A stretch of DNA of 64,000 nt from Agarilytica sp033852175 (GTDB lineage Bacteria; Pseudomonadota; Gammaproteobacteria; Pseudomonadales; Cellvibrionaceae). The position numbers and the translations under genes are program-made. Location: NCBI GenBank assembly GCA_033852175.1, contig JAWSUY010000007.1, forward strand, positions 95,124 through 159,123, written 5' to 3'. The notes beneath the pieces are model-generated. The model saw nothing but the letters and a program-made list of their open reading frames with translations. It did not search any database and was not told where the DNA came from. Below are positions 43,190-52,402 of this stretch, one piece after another; within the stretch, counting starts at the first letter, position 1; the number at the start of each line of letters is the position of its first letter.

Positions 43190-43395
43190 AGACGGGGGAC
43201 GGGAAAAAATAGGGGACGGGAGACGGGAATAACAGGAGACTGGGGACGGGAGACGGGAGACGGGAATAACAGGGGACGGGTAACGGGAAAATGGGTGACG
43301 GAGAAAAAGTGATGATGGCTGGATGTAGGCATTAATCACGTAACCCGTAACCGTTTTTCCGTTACCCGTCATCGGTATACCGTCCCTTTCCCCTT
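43190..43395. repeat. ACGGG heptamer repeat with inverted arms, copy 3
   Basis: GAGACGGG, GGGGACGGG and GTAACGGG words on the left, and ACCCGTAACCG/TTACCCGTCA on the right in opposite sense, so the whole block can form a long imperfect hairpin. It lies between the convergent GSCFA and PseG-like genes, where it may terminate both. Confidence 0.8.
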
Positions 43396-43402
43396 TTTTA
43401 AC

Positions 43403-45094
43403 TTACTCGAGGAGTTTTTTTACAAGGGTTGATATCTTTTTCGCACCATCCGCATCACTGAACAACTGTACTGAATTTCGAGTGTAATGCTCTGGTTTAA
43501 CATTTTTATTTTCGATATCCACCAAGGTCGAATTAAAGTCATCCATCGAATCAATAATCAGACATGCCTCTGCTTTTCTTAACTGGGCAAGTTCAACGTC
43601 ATCACATAGGTGTTTGGGTGGAAGAAGGACCGTAAACGAGCCACTCGCCATAGATTCAAAGAGCGATAAACCATAACAGCTCAGAACAATGTTGGATTCA
43701 GCTATCTTCTCGTATAAATCGTCAGGGTTTTTCAGCAACAGCCAACGCTTTTTTGCGTTGAGATTCGGGGCTGCTGCGTAGGGGCCTTGTACCCAAATTA
43801 ATTTCCAGTCCGACAGCATGACATCCTCAATTTGTTGCGGCAAAAATTCGCCGTAACCCAGGGCGTCGGAACCTCCGGTTAATACCAACAGTTGCTTCTT
43901 TTTCTTAACGGAAGGAAACGACGGTAAAAAGTAGTGATTCCAGCCAACGCATATTTTTGGGTTACTCATGTCGGTAAAGAATGCGGGTAAAAAAAGATTG
44001 TCGCAGATATCTAACAGACAATTCATTTTGTCTATGGCGACGATACGCGTTTCTCGGTTTTTTTTTGCTTCGGTAACCGTTTGGACTAATTGTCTCGTAT
44101 CGATATGGTCAGGGTGATAATCGATAATCCAACAGTCATCTCGATTGGACTCCATCTCGTAGAAATTGTCGTGGTGCCAAATGTGTGCTGAATTTAACCA
44201 AGGCAGTGGTTTTTCGTTGCCACAGATATAGATTGTTGTTCCTACACCCAAATTTTCTTGTAGGGCTGCAGCGATAATCGCACAACGTTTAACATGTCCA
44301 AGTCCTATAGTTTCACTGACATGGCAGAATAGCGCGACTTTTTGATATTGCAGTTCAGGTTTTTTTTGGTGCACATGTTCGTTTATTGAGCGCAAGACTT
44401 TATCGCGAAGCAATTCTTCCTGTACCCACTTAAGGTCGACAATCGATTCAGCGGGGTGAGCCTGATACCAACGAGAATAGACGGCTTGCATAAAGTCATA
44501 ATCGGCGGGAGTGTCAACGGATATTCGGTGGTTGATTGATGAAAAGTCATCACTGTCATCAATTTCAAGAATATCTAAACAGCGACTGACATCGTTAGCG
44601 TAGCCGACATGCTCGCGTGTCATATCAGTGGTGCTGTTCATCACAATATTTGACCAACCAGCCCGACTGTATATATCAACGCCTTCGTGAATACTCTCAA
44701 TGCCGTCTTTTAAACTGATTTTATGTTTGCTTGGGTTCTGGTTTAATTGCGTCAGGCTATGATCTACAAATCCTGGGTCAATAAGTGGGCAGTCTCCACA
44801 GATGTAAACAATATGTTTTGGGTTTTCTTTTTGAACGACAGAGTCGATTCTTCCGACCAAATCATTCACATCACCCGAGAATACTGTAACGGGAATTTTT
44901 TTATGTGCCCATTCGACAAGGGGCTGATTAAAATCGTCGGCGGTGGTGGCGAGAATAATCTTATCGAGTTTCTCACAGTTTTGTAATCGTGTGACCAACC
45001 GTTCAATTAAGGGAACGTCCGCAAGGGGCCGTAAGTGTTTTCCGGGGAGACGGCTAGAATTCAGCCGCGCTCCAATGATGGCGATGCTGCTCAT
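43403..45094 (-). CDS. SpsF-like cytidylyltransferase fused to PseG-like hydrolase
   Basis: 563 residues. The N-terminal half (1 to about 235) is a cytidylyltransferase of the SpsF/NeuA type: IGARLNSSRLPGKHLRPLADVPLIERLV, with ICGDCPLIDPGFVD. The C-terminal half (about 255-563) resembles PseG, the UDP-sugar hydrolase of pseudaminic acid synthesis: SETIGLGHVKRC near the start, IIDYHPD, LVLTGGSDALG and SCYGLSLFESMASGSFTVLLPP. It would combine sugar activation (CMP) and release of UDP. The start overlaps the upstream gene by 4 bp, so it is translationally coupled. Last gene of the minus-strand operon. Confidence 0.82.
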   Translation of the reverse strand: MSSIAIIGARLNSSRLPGKHLRPLADVPLIERLVTRLQNCEKLDKIILATTADDFNQPLVEWAHKKIPVTVFSGDVNDLVGRIDSVVQKENPKHIVYICGDCPLIDPGFVDHSLTQLNQNPSKHKISLKDGIESIHEGVDIYSRAGWSNIVMNSTTDMTREHVGYANDVSRCLDILEIDDSDDFSSINHRISVDTPADYDFMQAVYSRWYQAHPAESIVDLKWVQEELLRDKVLRSINEHVHQKKPELQYQKVALFCHVSETIGLGHVKRCAIIAAALQENLGVGTTIYICGNEKPLPWLNSAHIWHHDNFYEMESNRDDCWIIDYHPDHIDTRQLVQTVTEAKKNRETRIVAIDKMNCLLDICDNLFLPAFFTDMSNPKICVGWNHYFLPSFPSVKKKKQLLVLTGGSDALGYGEFLPQQIEDVMLSDWKLIWVQGPYAAAPNLNAKKRWLLLKNPDDLYEKIAESNIVLSCYGLSLFESMASGSFTVLLPPKHLCDDVELAQLRKAEACLIIDSMDDFNSTLVDIENKNVKPEHYTRNSVQLFSDADGAKKISTLVKKLLE

Positions 45095-47229
45095 AAAAAT
45101 AATTCGGCTTGGGGTTTGTTACAGGGTTTAATACAGTATGAAAATGCAGGTAGCATACCACCGGCTTTTAAGGTCTCATCGGCCTCTATTAATGAAAACC
45201 AACAGCGATTGAGGTATTCATCGTCGATCGCTTTACTCGATAGCATGGGTAATGCGGCGCACCGCGATTGATCCCACGTCAGCGAAACACCATTGTTCCC
45301 AGTGCCAAATAAAACTTCACCCGTGGTCGCGCCGAGGGAATTCGTTGCGGAAACAATTGAGGACACGGGTGCTCCGTGATCAAAATCTTCAGTCCCCATG
45401 AAATACTCGCGGTTTTCGCCACCGTTATGACAGGCAAACCAAGGTCGACTGCTACAGTTGAGTAAACTGACAAAGCCTAAACGTAAAGACGCCTCCGGTC
45501 TGTTCTCGTGTGAAAATTCAAAACTGCATTCAAGTGATTCTTGGTCGAGGCAGTATGATTTTGTGAGTTCGCCATGGGGAGTATTCAGTGTGCAGAGCAA
45601 AACTAACTTCCCGTCATCGTTGTACGCTTCATGGGTGACTCTACCAAGGTCCGTGACGCGATCACGTTCTTTAAAACGTTCCATGACCAAGTGATTGGAG
45701 TAAAAATCTACGCCGTAGCGAATGTGATCAAATCGACCGTGGGGAAGAGTGCCGCATACGGGTTTAAAATCTTGACTAGAAAAAGCCAGTTTTTCAATGC
45801 TTAATCCCCGGTTTGCATTTAGTGTTAAGTGGATATGTGGGGTACGGATGTGTAATTTATTACGCTCTTTTTCAAATTTAATCTCGATATCATCGCTTGG
45901 GGTAAACGGCGTGAGCGACTTTTGTTTGTCTCGATAGGATCGAGACGTATTCTCACAGTCTGTTTTTTGATTAATGGGGAAATGATTAATCAAACGGCTA
46001 TAACGGTTTGGATTGAGATGGGTGCGTAGATCACTGGCCCACAATTGACACAGTTGAACCCAGGCATCTGTTGTGTCATTTTTTTCAAGAGGGTTTTCAA
46101 TCGTTCTTGTAGCTGTGTTTTCAGATGGGGAGGAAAGAGTACTTGTGTCATCGTTCTCATTGCTTTCTTCCGCATCCTGTTCACGCAGCCGATCAAGCAT
46201 TCGAAAACACAAAGTATTTAATCTGAGGTCATTCCTACCACTTAAACCCCACCGGGTAATGTTGTATTTAGCCTGCTTTTTAACGGATATCGGATGCGTT
46301 GCCGATGATATCGAAAGAGGAGACCCAGGCTCTAAATAAGCTAAAGCTTCGCTGGGTTTAATCCATTGATATTTTGGACTTTCGTCAAGGATCTTAAAGA
46401 GCGTGACGATTCTGTCCCATTCCGAATGCTGAGAAAATGCTTCTGCTTGGTAGCGCCCGGGTCGAAAATCAAAGACTTCGGCATCACTTCCGTAAATGGA
46501 AAACGCCTTACACTCCGGTTTAATGTTTTTATTGAGGTAACTTAAATAATCCTCAAGAATGATTTCACCATGGGCGTAGCGCTGCAGCTTTTGAAACGCG
46601 ATGGCGTTATTCCAAATTACCTGGATACTTCGCTTACCGGCAGTCAATAGCGACTGGGGTCGATTAAGTAACTCTTTTGACCAGTCTGTATTGTGAGAGT
46701 AGGGGTTATCCCACTCCATCACAATCGTCTTGAATCCCGCATCGAGGTAAACATCCAATAATCCACGTGATACGGCTTGTTCGTTAATATAAGCAAGATT
46801 AGGCTTTACGCCCAGGCTACTTTTATACGCCTTCTGGGCAATATTTAAATTGCGTAAATTAAGGTCGGCGGGTACCAATGGGCCAATAACTTGGTTGTCG
46901 CCGCTCGCAAGAATTTCACAGCGATCTTGGATGAGCAGTGTGCGAAATTTATTTGTCCACGATGGGGCTAATTCTGTAATTCGGTCTAAGGTATAGCGTG
47001 TTAGCTCTAAGCCTAGCGGTATATTGTGTAAATCGATAAGACTGAGAAGGGGCCAATAACATTTTTCGATAACCGCAAGATGAGACTCGTCGTCGTTATC
47101 AATCGATGAAAAAGCCAAGTTCAGGTGAAATATCGCGTATATATTACGAACTTGGTTTTGACCGCTCGGCGGGGGCCGGTCTGAAGCCTGACTCGGAGGT
47201 TCTGATGATGACTCAGGTTTATTACTCAT
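45091..47229 (-). CDS. GH57-like glycoside hydrolase/deacetylase protein
   Basis: 712 residues. Residues about 25-300 match the GH57/38-type (beta/alpha) barrel found in surface polysaccharide clusters: FHLNLAFSSIDND, EKCYWPLLSLIDLHNIPLGLEL, INEQAVSRGLLDVYLDAGF, VMEWDNPYSHN and IWNNAIAFQKLQRYAHGE. Charged disordered linkers (about 345-380) lead to a C-terminal beta-sandwich-like domain (about 430-700) that may bind sugar. No signal peptide: it works in the cytosol. Its substrate is unknown. It overlaps its neighbours by 4 bp on both sides. Confidence 0.75.
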   Translation of the reverse strand: MSNKPESSSEPPSQASDRPPPSGQNQVRNIYAIFHLNLAFSSIDNDDESHLAVIEKCYWPLLSLIDLHNIPLGLELTRYTLDRITELAPSWTNKFRTLLIQDRCEILASGDNQVIGPLVPADLNLRNLNIAQKAYKSSLGVKPNLAYINEQAVSRGLLDVYLDAGFKTIVMEWDNPYSHNTDWSKELLNRPQSLLTAGKRSIQVIWNNAIAFQKLQRYAHGEIILEDYLSYLNKNIKPECKAFSIYGSDAEVFDFRPGRYQAEAFSQHSEWDRIVTLFKILDESPKYQWIKPSEALAYLEPGSPLSISSATHPISVKKQAKYNITRWGLSGRNDLRLNTLCFRMLDRLREQDAEESNENDDTSTLSSPSENTATRTIENPLEKNDTTDAWVQLCQLWASDLRTHLNPNRYSRLINHFPINQKTDCENTSRSYRDKQKSLTPFTPSDDIEIKFEKERNKLHIRTPHIHLTLNANRGLSIEKLAFSSQDFKPVCGTLPHGRFDHIRYGVDFYSNHLVMERFKERDRVTDLGRVTHEAYNDDGKLVLLCTLNTPHGELTKSYCLDQESLECSFEFSHENRPEASLRLGFVSLLNCSSRPWFACHNGGENREYFMGTEDFDHGAPVSSIVSATNSLGATTGEVLFGTGNNGVSLTWDQSRCAALPMLSSKAIDDEYLNRCWFSLIEADETLKAGGMLPAFSYCIKPCNKPQAELFL

Positions 47230-48485
47230 CGATATGTGCCTTTCGAGTTCGGAACAGCCTTAACCTCAATGTTGACCGCAGGCTCAACATCAATAACAAC
47301 GCTATTCATAGCATCTTCAGCAAGTTTAATTGCTGTATCCCTATCGTCAGCAATGGTAATAATATAAAACAGACGATTGGCATACGTGACCGCGTCCAAG
47401 GTTTTCCCAATTTCAAAGGCTTGGTTAATCACCAACTCAACCACACCCGGCATTTTCTTGGCTTTCTCCAAACCCTGTATGTTAGTTATTTTTCCTTCTT
47501 GATGAAAATAATAACGGTGACACATACCTTTACTAAACTTGGGCTTTAACGTAATAAGGTCAACGGGTAAACCCAGTGCGAGCTGTATCGTTGTCTCGAC
47601 AATATTAATACCGTTAACGCGTGGCACCACTCGTGAACAAAAACCACCACCACTGAGGCGAGACGTCACCTCAATAACATAAATACGACCGTCTTCGGCA
47701 ATAATTAAATCACCCTTTGTCGGGCCTGTCGTAATCTCAAGGCTCGATACCGCCGTCGCAAATGCCGTACACAACCGATCAACCACATTGTCAGAGTGCT
47801 TCGTCGGCATTTCGCCACCGTCTTCGACCATCAACGGATAGAAATAATCGTTACGGGAATAATTGCGATCTGCAATAGCTGTGACGTGTAGCGTCCCATC
47901 AACAACTACACCCTCAATACTAATTTGATCGCCAGGAATTAATTCCTCAATAATCACCTGCTGATCCGAGGCTAGATTTTTAGCCTCAGAAAAAGCCATC
48001 ACAAGCTCTTCGTCATTTTCAATGATACGCACACCGCGCGAAGCCGAGTTATCACTGGGCTTAATGACTGCGGGGTAAGGCACATGTATTTGCGGCTTAT
48101 CGCTATCAAGAATGGCAAACCGGGGGAACAACACGCCTGCCTGTAAAAAACGCTCAGCGCGTTCGCACTTATTTGTCGTTAATAACGCTACCTGTGAATT
48201 CACGCCGGGTAAACTCAAAGCGTCCGCAACCGCTGCGACCGTGGGGGACACTTCAGAGCCAATCGTCATTACGCCATCGAGGCCGATACTTTCTTTAACC
48301 TTTTTTGCAACAGCAACAACCGCTTCAATGTCTTTCGTACTGACTGCATAGGACTGATGAGCAATTTTAAACGCGGGTGCATCAGCATTCCAATCAACCG
48401 CAACAGTTTGAATGCCCAGCTGATGAGCGCACTCGTATGCGGGTAACTGATCAATACCGCCGCCGATAATAAGAAGAACTGTCAT
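47226..48485 (-). CDS. ATP-grasp ligase 3
   Basis: 419 residues. An N-terminal Rossmann-like domain (LLIIGGGIDQLPAYECAHQLGI) is followed by the ATP-grasp fold: YPAVIKPSDNSASRGVRII, VIIEELIPGDQISIEGVVVDG, and GDLIIAEDGRIYVIEVTSRLSGGGF. Such enzymes join a carboxylate to an amine or thiol through an acyl phosphate. The Rossmann domain and DWNADAPAFKIA segment are shared with ATP-grasp ligase 2, so the two are paralogues. Its substrates are not known; in this cluster it may attach an amino acid to an amino-sugar. Confidence 0.8.
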   Translation of the reverse strand: MTVLLIIGGGIDQLPAYECAHQLGIQTVAVDWNADAPAFKIAHQSYAVSTKDIEAVVAVAKKVKESIGLDGVMTIGSEVSPTVAAVADALSLPGVNSQVALLTTNKCERAERFLQAGVLFPRFAILDSDKPQIHVPYPAVIKPSDNSASRGVRIIENDEELVMAFSEAKNLASDQQVIIEELIPGDQISIEGVVVDGTLHVTAIADRNYSRNDYFYPLMVEDGGEMPTKHSDNVVDRLCTAFATAVSSLEITTGPTKGDLIIAEDGRIYVIEVTSRLSGGGFCSRVVPRVNGINIVETTIQLALGLPVDLITLKPKFSKGMCHRYYFHQEGKITNIQGLEKAKKMPGVVELVINQAFEIGKTLDAVTYANRLFYIITIADDRDTAIKLAEDAMNSVVIDVEPAVNIEVKAVPNSKGTYR

Positions 48486-48495
48486 GCTTTAACCG

Positions 48496-49230
48496 TCATG
48501 CCTTAACCCAAGCCCCACCATTAACACTCATCGTTTGCGCCGTCATATAACTAGACTCATCTGAAGCCAAGTAAACCGCAGCCCCCATCATTTCATCGAC
48601 CTTGGCAAAACGTTTGATTAACATAAGTGAAGTCGCGGTTTTCTTAACCTCTGGCGACATGGTTTTTTCGGTAAACTCATTACCAATAACACCGGGCGAT
48701 AAGGTATTCACGCAAATATTACGATCACCCAAAAACCGAGCTAAATTATGCGTGAGCGCAGTTAATGCCATTTTTGCACAGGCATAAGAAGGTGTTCGAG
48801 GACCACCGTATTCACCGGACAAAGAGCCAATGTTAATAATTCGACCCCCGTCATTAATCACCGGTAAAGCCGCTTGGCAACAACGAAACACACCCGTCAA
48901 ATTAACATCGATGACTTCGTTCCAATCCTCTTCCGTTTGCTTGTCGAAATCAGCCGTACGATTGATTCCTGCGTTATTAACCAAAATATCAAACTTACCG
49001 TACTTTTCGGCGACCGCATTAAACATAGCATCAACACTTTCACGCGAGCGTACGTCTAACTGCAAGCAAAGCTCCGCACCAATATCTTTAGCAATAGCCT
49101 GAGCCTCATCAGCCTTAGTCGAATACGTTACAACAACCTTTGCACCTTCTTCGGTATAGCGCCTTACAATAGCCTCACCGATTCCACTGCTAGACCCGGT
49201 AACAATGGCGATTTTATCTTTCAATCTCAT
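48496..49230 (-). CDS. Short-chain dehydrogenase/reductase (FabG-like)
   Basis: 244 residues from MRLKDKIAIVTG; an in-frame upstream start overlaps the preceding gene and has no support. Classic SDR blocks: TGSSSGIGEAIV (cofactor), NNAGINRT, NIGSLSGEYGG (Ser), YACAK (Tyr and Lys) and NTLSPGVI. The NADPH preference and substrate are unknown; in this operon it is likely to oxidise or reduce a sugar or its precursor. It starts 17 bp after the aldolase gene. Confidence 0.88.
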   Translation of the reverse strand: MRLKDKIAIVTGSSSGIGEAIVRRYTEEGAKVVVTYSTKADEAQAIAKDIGAELCLQLDVRSRESVDAMFNAVAEKYGKFDILVNNAGINRTADFDKQTEEDWNEVIDVNLTGVFRCCQAALPVINDGGRIINIGSLSGEYGGPRTPSYACAKMALTALTHNLARFLGDRNICVNTLSPGVIGNEFTEKTMSPEVKKTATSLMLIKRFAKVDEMMGAAVYLASDESSYMTAQTMSVNGGAWVKA

Positions 49231-49246
49231 ACTAAAAATTCCACAC

Positions 49247-49912
49247 TTATTTGAATAGGGTTTTATTCTCATCCGGCATTGCATCCCACTCGGCTAAAAA
49301 GCCTTTGAGGGCAAGGTCAGACAATTCAGAATTAATCATGTCGGACAACACATTCGGTGGGATCGTCGCGACATGAGCACCCGCAAGGGCAGCTTCTTTC
49401 ACATAAACAGCCGTACGCATACTGGCGGCGAGTATTTGAGTTTCAAATTCATAATTTTTAAAAATCGTCGCCATTTCACGTACCAGTTCAGACCCGCCGG
49501 TAGAAGTTACGTCGAGTCGTCCAACAAATGGGCTCACAAAAGTTGCGCCGAGTTTTGCGGCAAGTAACGCTTGGTTGGATGTGTAAACAAGCGTAAAGTT
49601 GGTTTTAATCCCTTCTGCGCTGACACGATGCAGAGCTTCGAAACCCGCGAGATTGGCGGGGAGCTTAACCACCATATTATCGTGAAGTTTGGCGAGTATC
49701 CTAGCTTCCCGAACCATGGAATCGGCGTCTAAACTGACGACTTCGCCACTAACGGGGCCATCAACAATCGAGGCGATTTCATTGAGTACGTCTTTTATGT
49801 CGCGTCCCGATTTTGCGATTAAGGCGGGGTTTGTTGTTACACCGTCGAGTATGCCGAGTTTGGCGTATTTTCGTATTTCATCTACGTCGGCTGTATCTAT
49901 AAATATTTTCAT
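49247..49912 (-). CDS. Transaldolase-like aldolase (FSA/TalC type)
   Basis: 221 residues, the short transaldolase/fructose-6-phosphate aldolase class. Blocks are FIDTADVDEIRKYAKLGILDGVTTNPALIA, the Schiff-base lysine K83 in MVVKLPANLAGFEAL, and TNFTLVYTSNQALLAAKLGATFVSPFVGRLD. It forms or breaks C-C bonds with dihydroxyacetone-type donors. Its place among sugar genes suggests that it makes a specific branched or extended sugar rather than serving the pentose pathway. Confidence 0.88.
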   Translation of the reverse strand: MKIFIDTADVDEIRKYAKLGILDGVTTNPALIAKSGRDIKDVLNEIASIVDGPVSGEVVSLDADSMVREARILAKLHDNMVVKLPANLAGFEALHRVSAEGIKTNFTLVYTSNQALLAAKLGATFVSPFVGRLDVTSTGGSELVREMATIFKNYEFETQILAASMRTAVYVKEAALAGAHVATIPPNVLSDMINSELSDLALKGFLAEWDAMPDENKTLFK

Positions 49913-49946
49913 TTTTTACCTATAATTTTCAATAATTATTAAAATT

Positions 49947-49980
49947 CGTAACCCGTAACCCGTAACCCGTAACCCGTAAC
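49947..49980. repeat. ACGGG heptamer repeat, copy 4
   Basis: Five tandem units of CGTAACC, the complement of GGTTACG, within the minus-strand operon between ATP-grasp ligase 2 and the aldolase gene. Confidence 0.8.
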
Positions 49981-49990
49981 CTCCTTACCC

Positions 49991-51199
49991 TTAACGAACA
50001 TAAAAACGCTCGCTAACACTTGCTAAACGCTCTTCCGCTTCGATAATGTCTTTCCCATAAACAAACACACTCGCTAAACCAGACAATTTCATAGACCCCT
50101 GAGTAATTGTCATATCAGCCTTTTTATAAACGTGAGAACTGAACACACCGTCGTGAGCCAGCGGGTCACTCGAAAAACCGGCCTCAGTAATCTCAGGAAG
50201 GGGAGACGTAAACACCTTGCATAGCGCAACAGACTCTCGTGAAATTTTGACAAATTCCGGGTCGGGAATGTCGTTGCATAAAACCTGCGCCATAAATTCT
50301 AAAGGCTTAATATTCATCGCTTTAGGAAATATTTGTAACGTACCATTTGGACCATGTAAGCGAGGCCCAACCTCAATTACGTAAATACCTTTCTCATTCA
50401 CAATAAAATCACCACCGACGGGGCCAAAATCCATCTTGAGGGATTTTGCAATATCCCGAAGCATATCGTAGGCTTCAGTGATTAAACTCTGGGGCTGGTG
50501 AGAAGGGCAAACATTGTAGTTTTCAACCGGGTTAAAATTTCGATAATCTTTATGGTTCGTCGTGAAGTAACTGTCGGCGTCTCCCGCAGGGTAAAACTCG
50601 CCGTCGTAAAATACGCCTTGGGTATCGATATAATGGCCGGTTATTTCTTCTTCTAAAATTAACTCGGGGTAAAGGCTTTGTTTTTGAAGGTCGTTGAATA
50701 CACGAGTAATGTCATCCTCGCTCTTGATCTTCGCAACGCCCTTTCCGCCGAAACCATCAACGATTTTCAAATAACATGTTGCGTTAAATTTCCGGAAGGC
50801 CTCAATGGCCTCAACCTCGGTTTTTACCTCAGAATAAGGCGCGGATAGAAAACGATGCTCGTGAAATTTTCGCTTCATTAAGAGCTTGTTGTCACAGGTG
50901 ACGGCAACGTCTACTGGAATCGAGGGTAGGTCGGTAGCGTTGGCAACCAGTGCTACCGATACTGCGTAGTTTGTTAAGGTGAAAATTCCGGCGATATTTA
51001 AATTACTTTGGTTCAGCAACACCCAAGAGACCAAGCTTTTAATATCGTTAGCCCCAATGTTGACGCACACATCCGCTTCTGCAAATGCAGGTGCATTTGC
51101 ATTCATGTCAGATACGATGACCCGGTAACCAACACTTTTTAATCGGGCTACTGCGGGCACTTGTTGGATTCCACCGCCAATCATTAAGATCGATTTCAT
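49991..51199 (-). CDS. ATP-grasp ligase 2
   Basis: 402 residues from the ATG (a TTG two codons earlier is also in frame). Rossmann-like N-domain KSILMIGGGIQQVPAVARLKSVGY with SDMNANAPAFAEADV, then ATP-grasp blocks CYLKIVDGFGGKGVAKI, LILEEEITGHYIDTQGVF and GGDFIVNEKGIYVIEVGPRLHGPNG. Similar to ATP-grasp ligase 3 over the whole length. The second gene group in the operon, bordered on both sides by short heptamer repeats. Substrates unknown. Confidence 0.8.
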   Translation of the reverse strand: MKSILMIGGGIQQVPAVARLKSVGYRVIVSDMNANAPAFAEADVCVNIGANDIKSLVSWVLLNQSNLNIAGIFTLTNYAVSVALVANATDLPSIPVDVAVTCDNKLLMKRKFHEHRFLSAPYSEVKTEVEAIEAFRKFNATCYLKIVDGFGGKGVAKIKSEDDITRVFNDLQKQSLYPELILEEEITGHYIDTQGVFYDGEFYPAGDADSYFTTNHKDYRNFNPVENYNVCPSHQPQSLITEAYDMLRDIAKSLKMDFGPVGGDFIVNEKGIYVIEVGPRLHGPNGTLQIFPKAMNIKPLEFMAQVLCNDIPDPEFVKISRESVALCKVFTSPLPEITEAGFSSDPLAHDGVFSSHVYKKADMTITQGSMKLSGLASVFVYGKDIIEAEERLASVSERFYVR

Positions 51200-51242
51200 A
51201 AACAAAAGTACTCGTTAGTCATCTCTATTGCCATAATACTGC

Positions 51243-51279
51243 CGTACCCCGTACCCCGTACCCCGTACCCCGTACCCCA
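51243..51279. repeat. ACGGG heptamer repeat, copy 5
   Basis: Five tandem units of CGTACCC in the operon between two ATP-grasp ligase genes. The unit differs by one base from that of copy 4. Confidence 0.8.
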
Positions 51280-51284
51280 TCTTT

Positions 51285-52397
51285 TCACCCATAAAACCGA
51301 CAAGCCATAAGATCCGCTACAGATGTGGGTGGCTTTACTTCATCGCCATCGTTGCGTTCAAATTCAATATGGTCATTCGGGTATTGTTGCAGCACCTCAG
51401 ATTGGTAAAAGGTTTTCTCGGTATCGGTATAAAGAAATTCCATGCTGCAGGTTTTCTCTTTCAAACTGTTTTGGGCCTCGCCTTTGCCGGTTCCGCTAAA
51501 GTAAACACGATCTATAAAATACTGATAAGGGTTAAACCCTGAAAATTCCCACAGCCGGTCGATTTTAGCGTCCCAGAAAAGCCCGCATTCGATGATGAAT
51601 AACTGGCCGTCAGGTGTGATTTTAATATCCAAGCTGACTTGGCTGTTGTTTATCTTTAGAGCGTTCACCGCCAGAGTGCTTTGGTTGTGCAATACATCGA
51701 AGTCGATAATTTTAGAATCATTGGGAGATGGGATAAGCTGAAACCGATCGGGGATAAAGTCTGTTCTGTATTCACCCGATGACTTTTTACAAATACTGAT
51801 AATTTCAAGTACATTACCAACGACGATTCCGTCGACACTGTATTCTTCTCCTTCAATATATTCTTCAGTCAGCCACTCGATATTGGAATTGTCTTTTTGA
51901 AGTGTACTGAGTTCTTCTAATGTGTTGATCTTGCAAACCCCGAAGCCACCAATTCCGCCGGAAATAGGTTTAGCGATAACCGGGAAGCTATTCGAATTTG
52001 GTAGGGTAGACGAAAATTCTTTCGCCATATTCACGCCCATGGCGGCCATAGTTTTTCGCATATTGGCCTTGCTATAACACCGGGCGACGCTACCTGAGTC
52101 AAAGCTTGGGTGAGGGGTCAAAAAGTGTTTGTTGAGCGCCGCTACATTTTTTGCCACAGCTTCTGCCGACGAATTGGAATATACCAAGCTGATCGAAGTC
52201 TTCTCGTGGAGTGGCCTTAGGTTTTGGATGATCGAATCCAATTCATAAATGCTATTTTCGATAAATGCATCTGCGAGTGGTTTGGATACGGAATTAGGAT
52301 CGCGGTCAATCACCGTGACAGAGCAGCCACGGTTTTTGAATTCTTGAATGTAGGGCCGTTGAGATTTCCCTCCGCCCAGTATTACCGCGTGCCGCAT
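51285..52397 (-). CDS. ATP-grasp ligase 1
   Basis: 370 residues from MRHAVILGGGKSQRPYIQEF; the ATG lies six bases after the stop of the methyltransferase gene, whose GAAGGATGG end supplies the ribosome-binding site. ATP-grasp blocks: FPVIAKPISGGIGGFGVCKI, EWLTEEYIEGEEYSVDGIVVG and VSLDIKITPDGQLFIIECG. It is more distant from ligases 2 and 3 than these are from each other. Probably joins a carboxylate to an amine; substrates unknown. Confidence 0.8.
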   Translation of the reverse strand: MRHAVILGGGKSQRPYIQEFKNRGCSVTVIDRDPNSVSKPLADAFIENSIYELDSIIQNLRPLHEKTSISLVYSNSSAEAVAKNVAALNKHFLTPHPSFDSGSVARCYSKANMRKTMAAMGVNMAKEFSSTLPNSNSFPVIAKPISGGIGGFGVCKINTLEELSTLQKDNSNIEWLTEEYIEGEEYSVDGIVVGNVLEIISICKKSSGEYRTDFIPDRFQLIPSPNDSKIIDFDVLHNQSTLAVNALKINNSQVSLDIKITPDGQLFIIECGLFWDAKIDRLWEFSGFNPYQYFIDRVYFSGTGKGEAQNSLKEKTCSMEFLYTDTEKTFYQSEVLQQYPNDHIEFERNDGDEVKPPTSVADLMACRFYG

Positions 52398-52402
52398 TAC
52401 CG

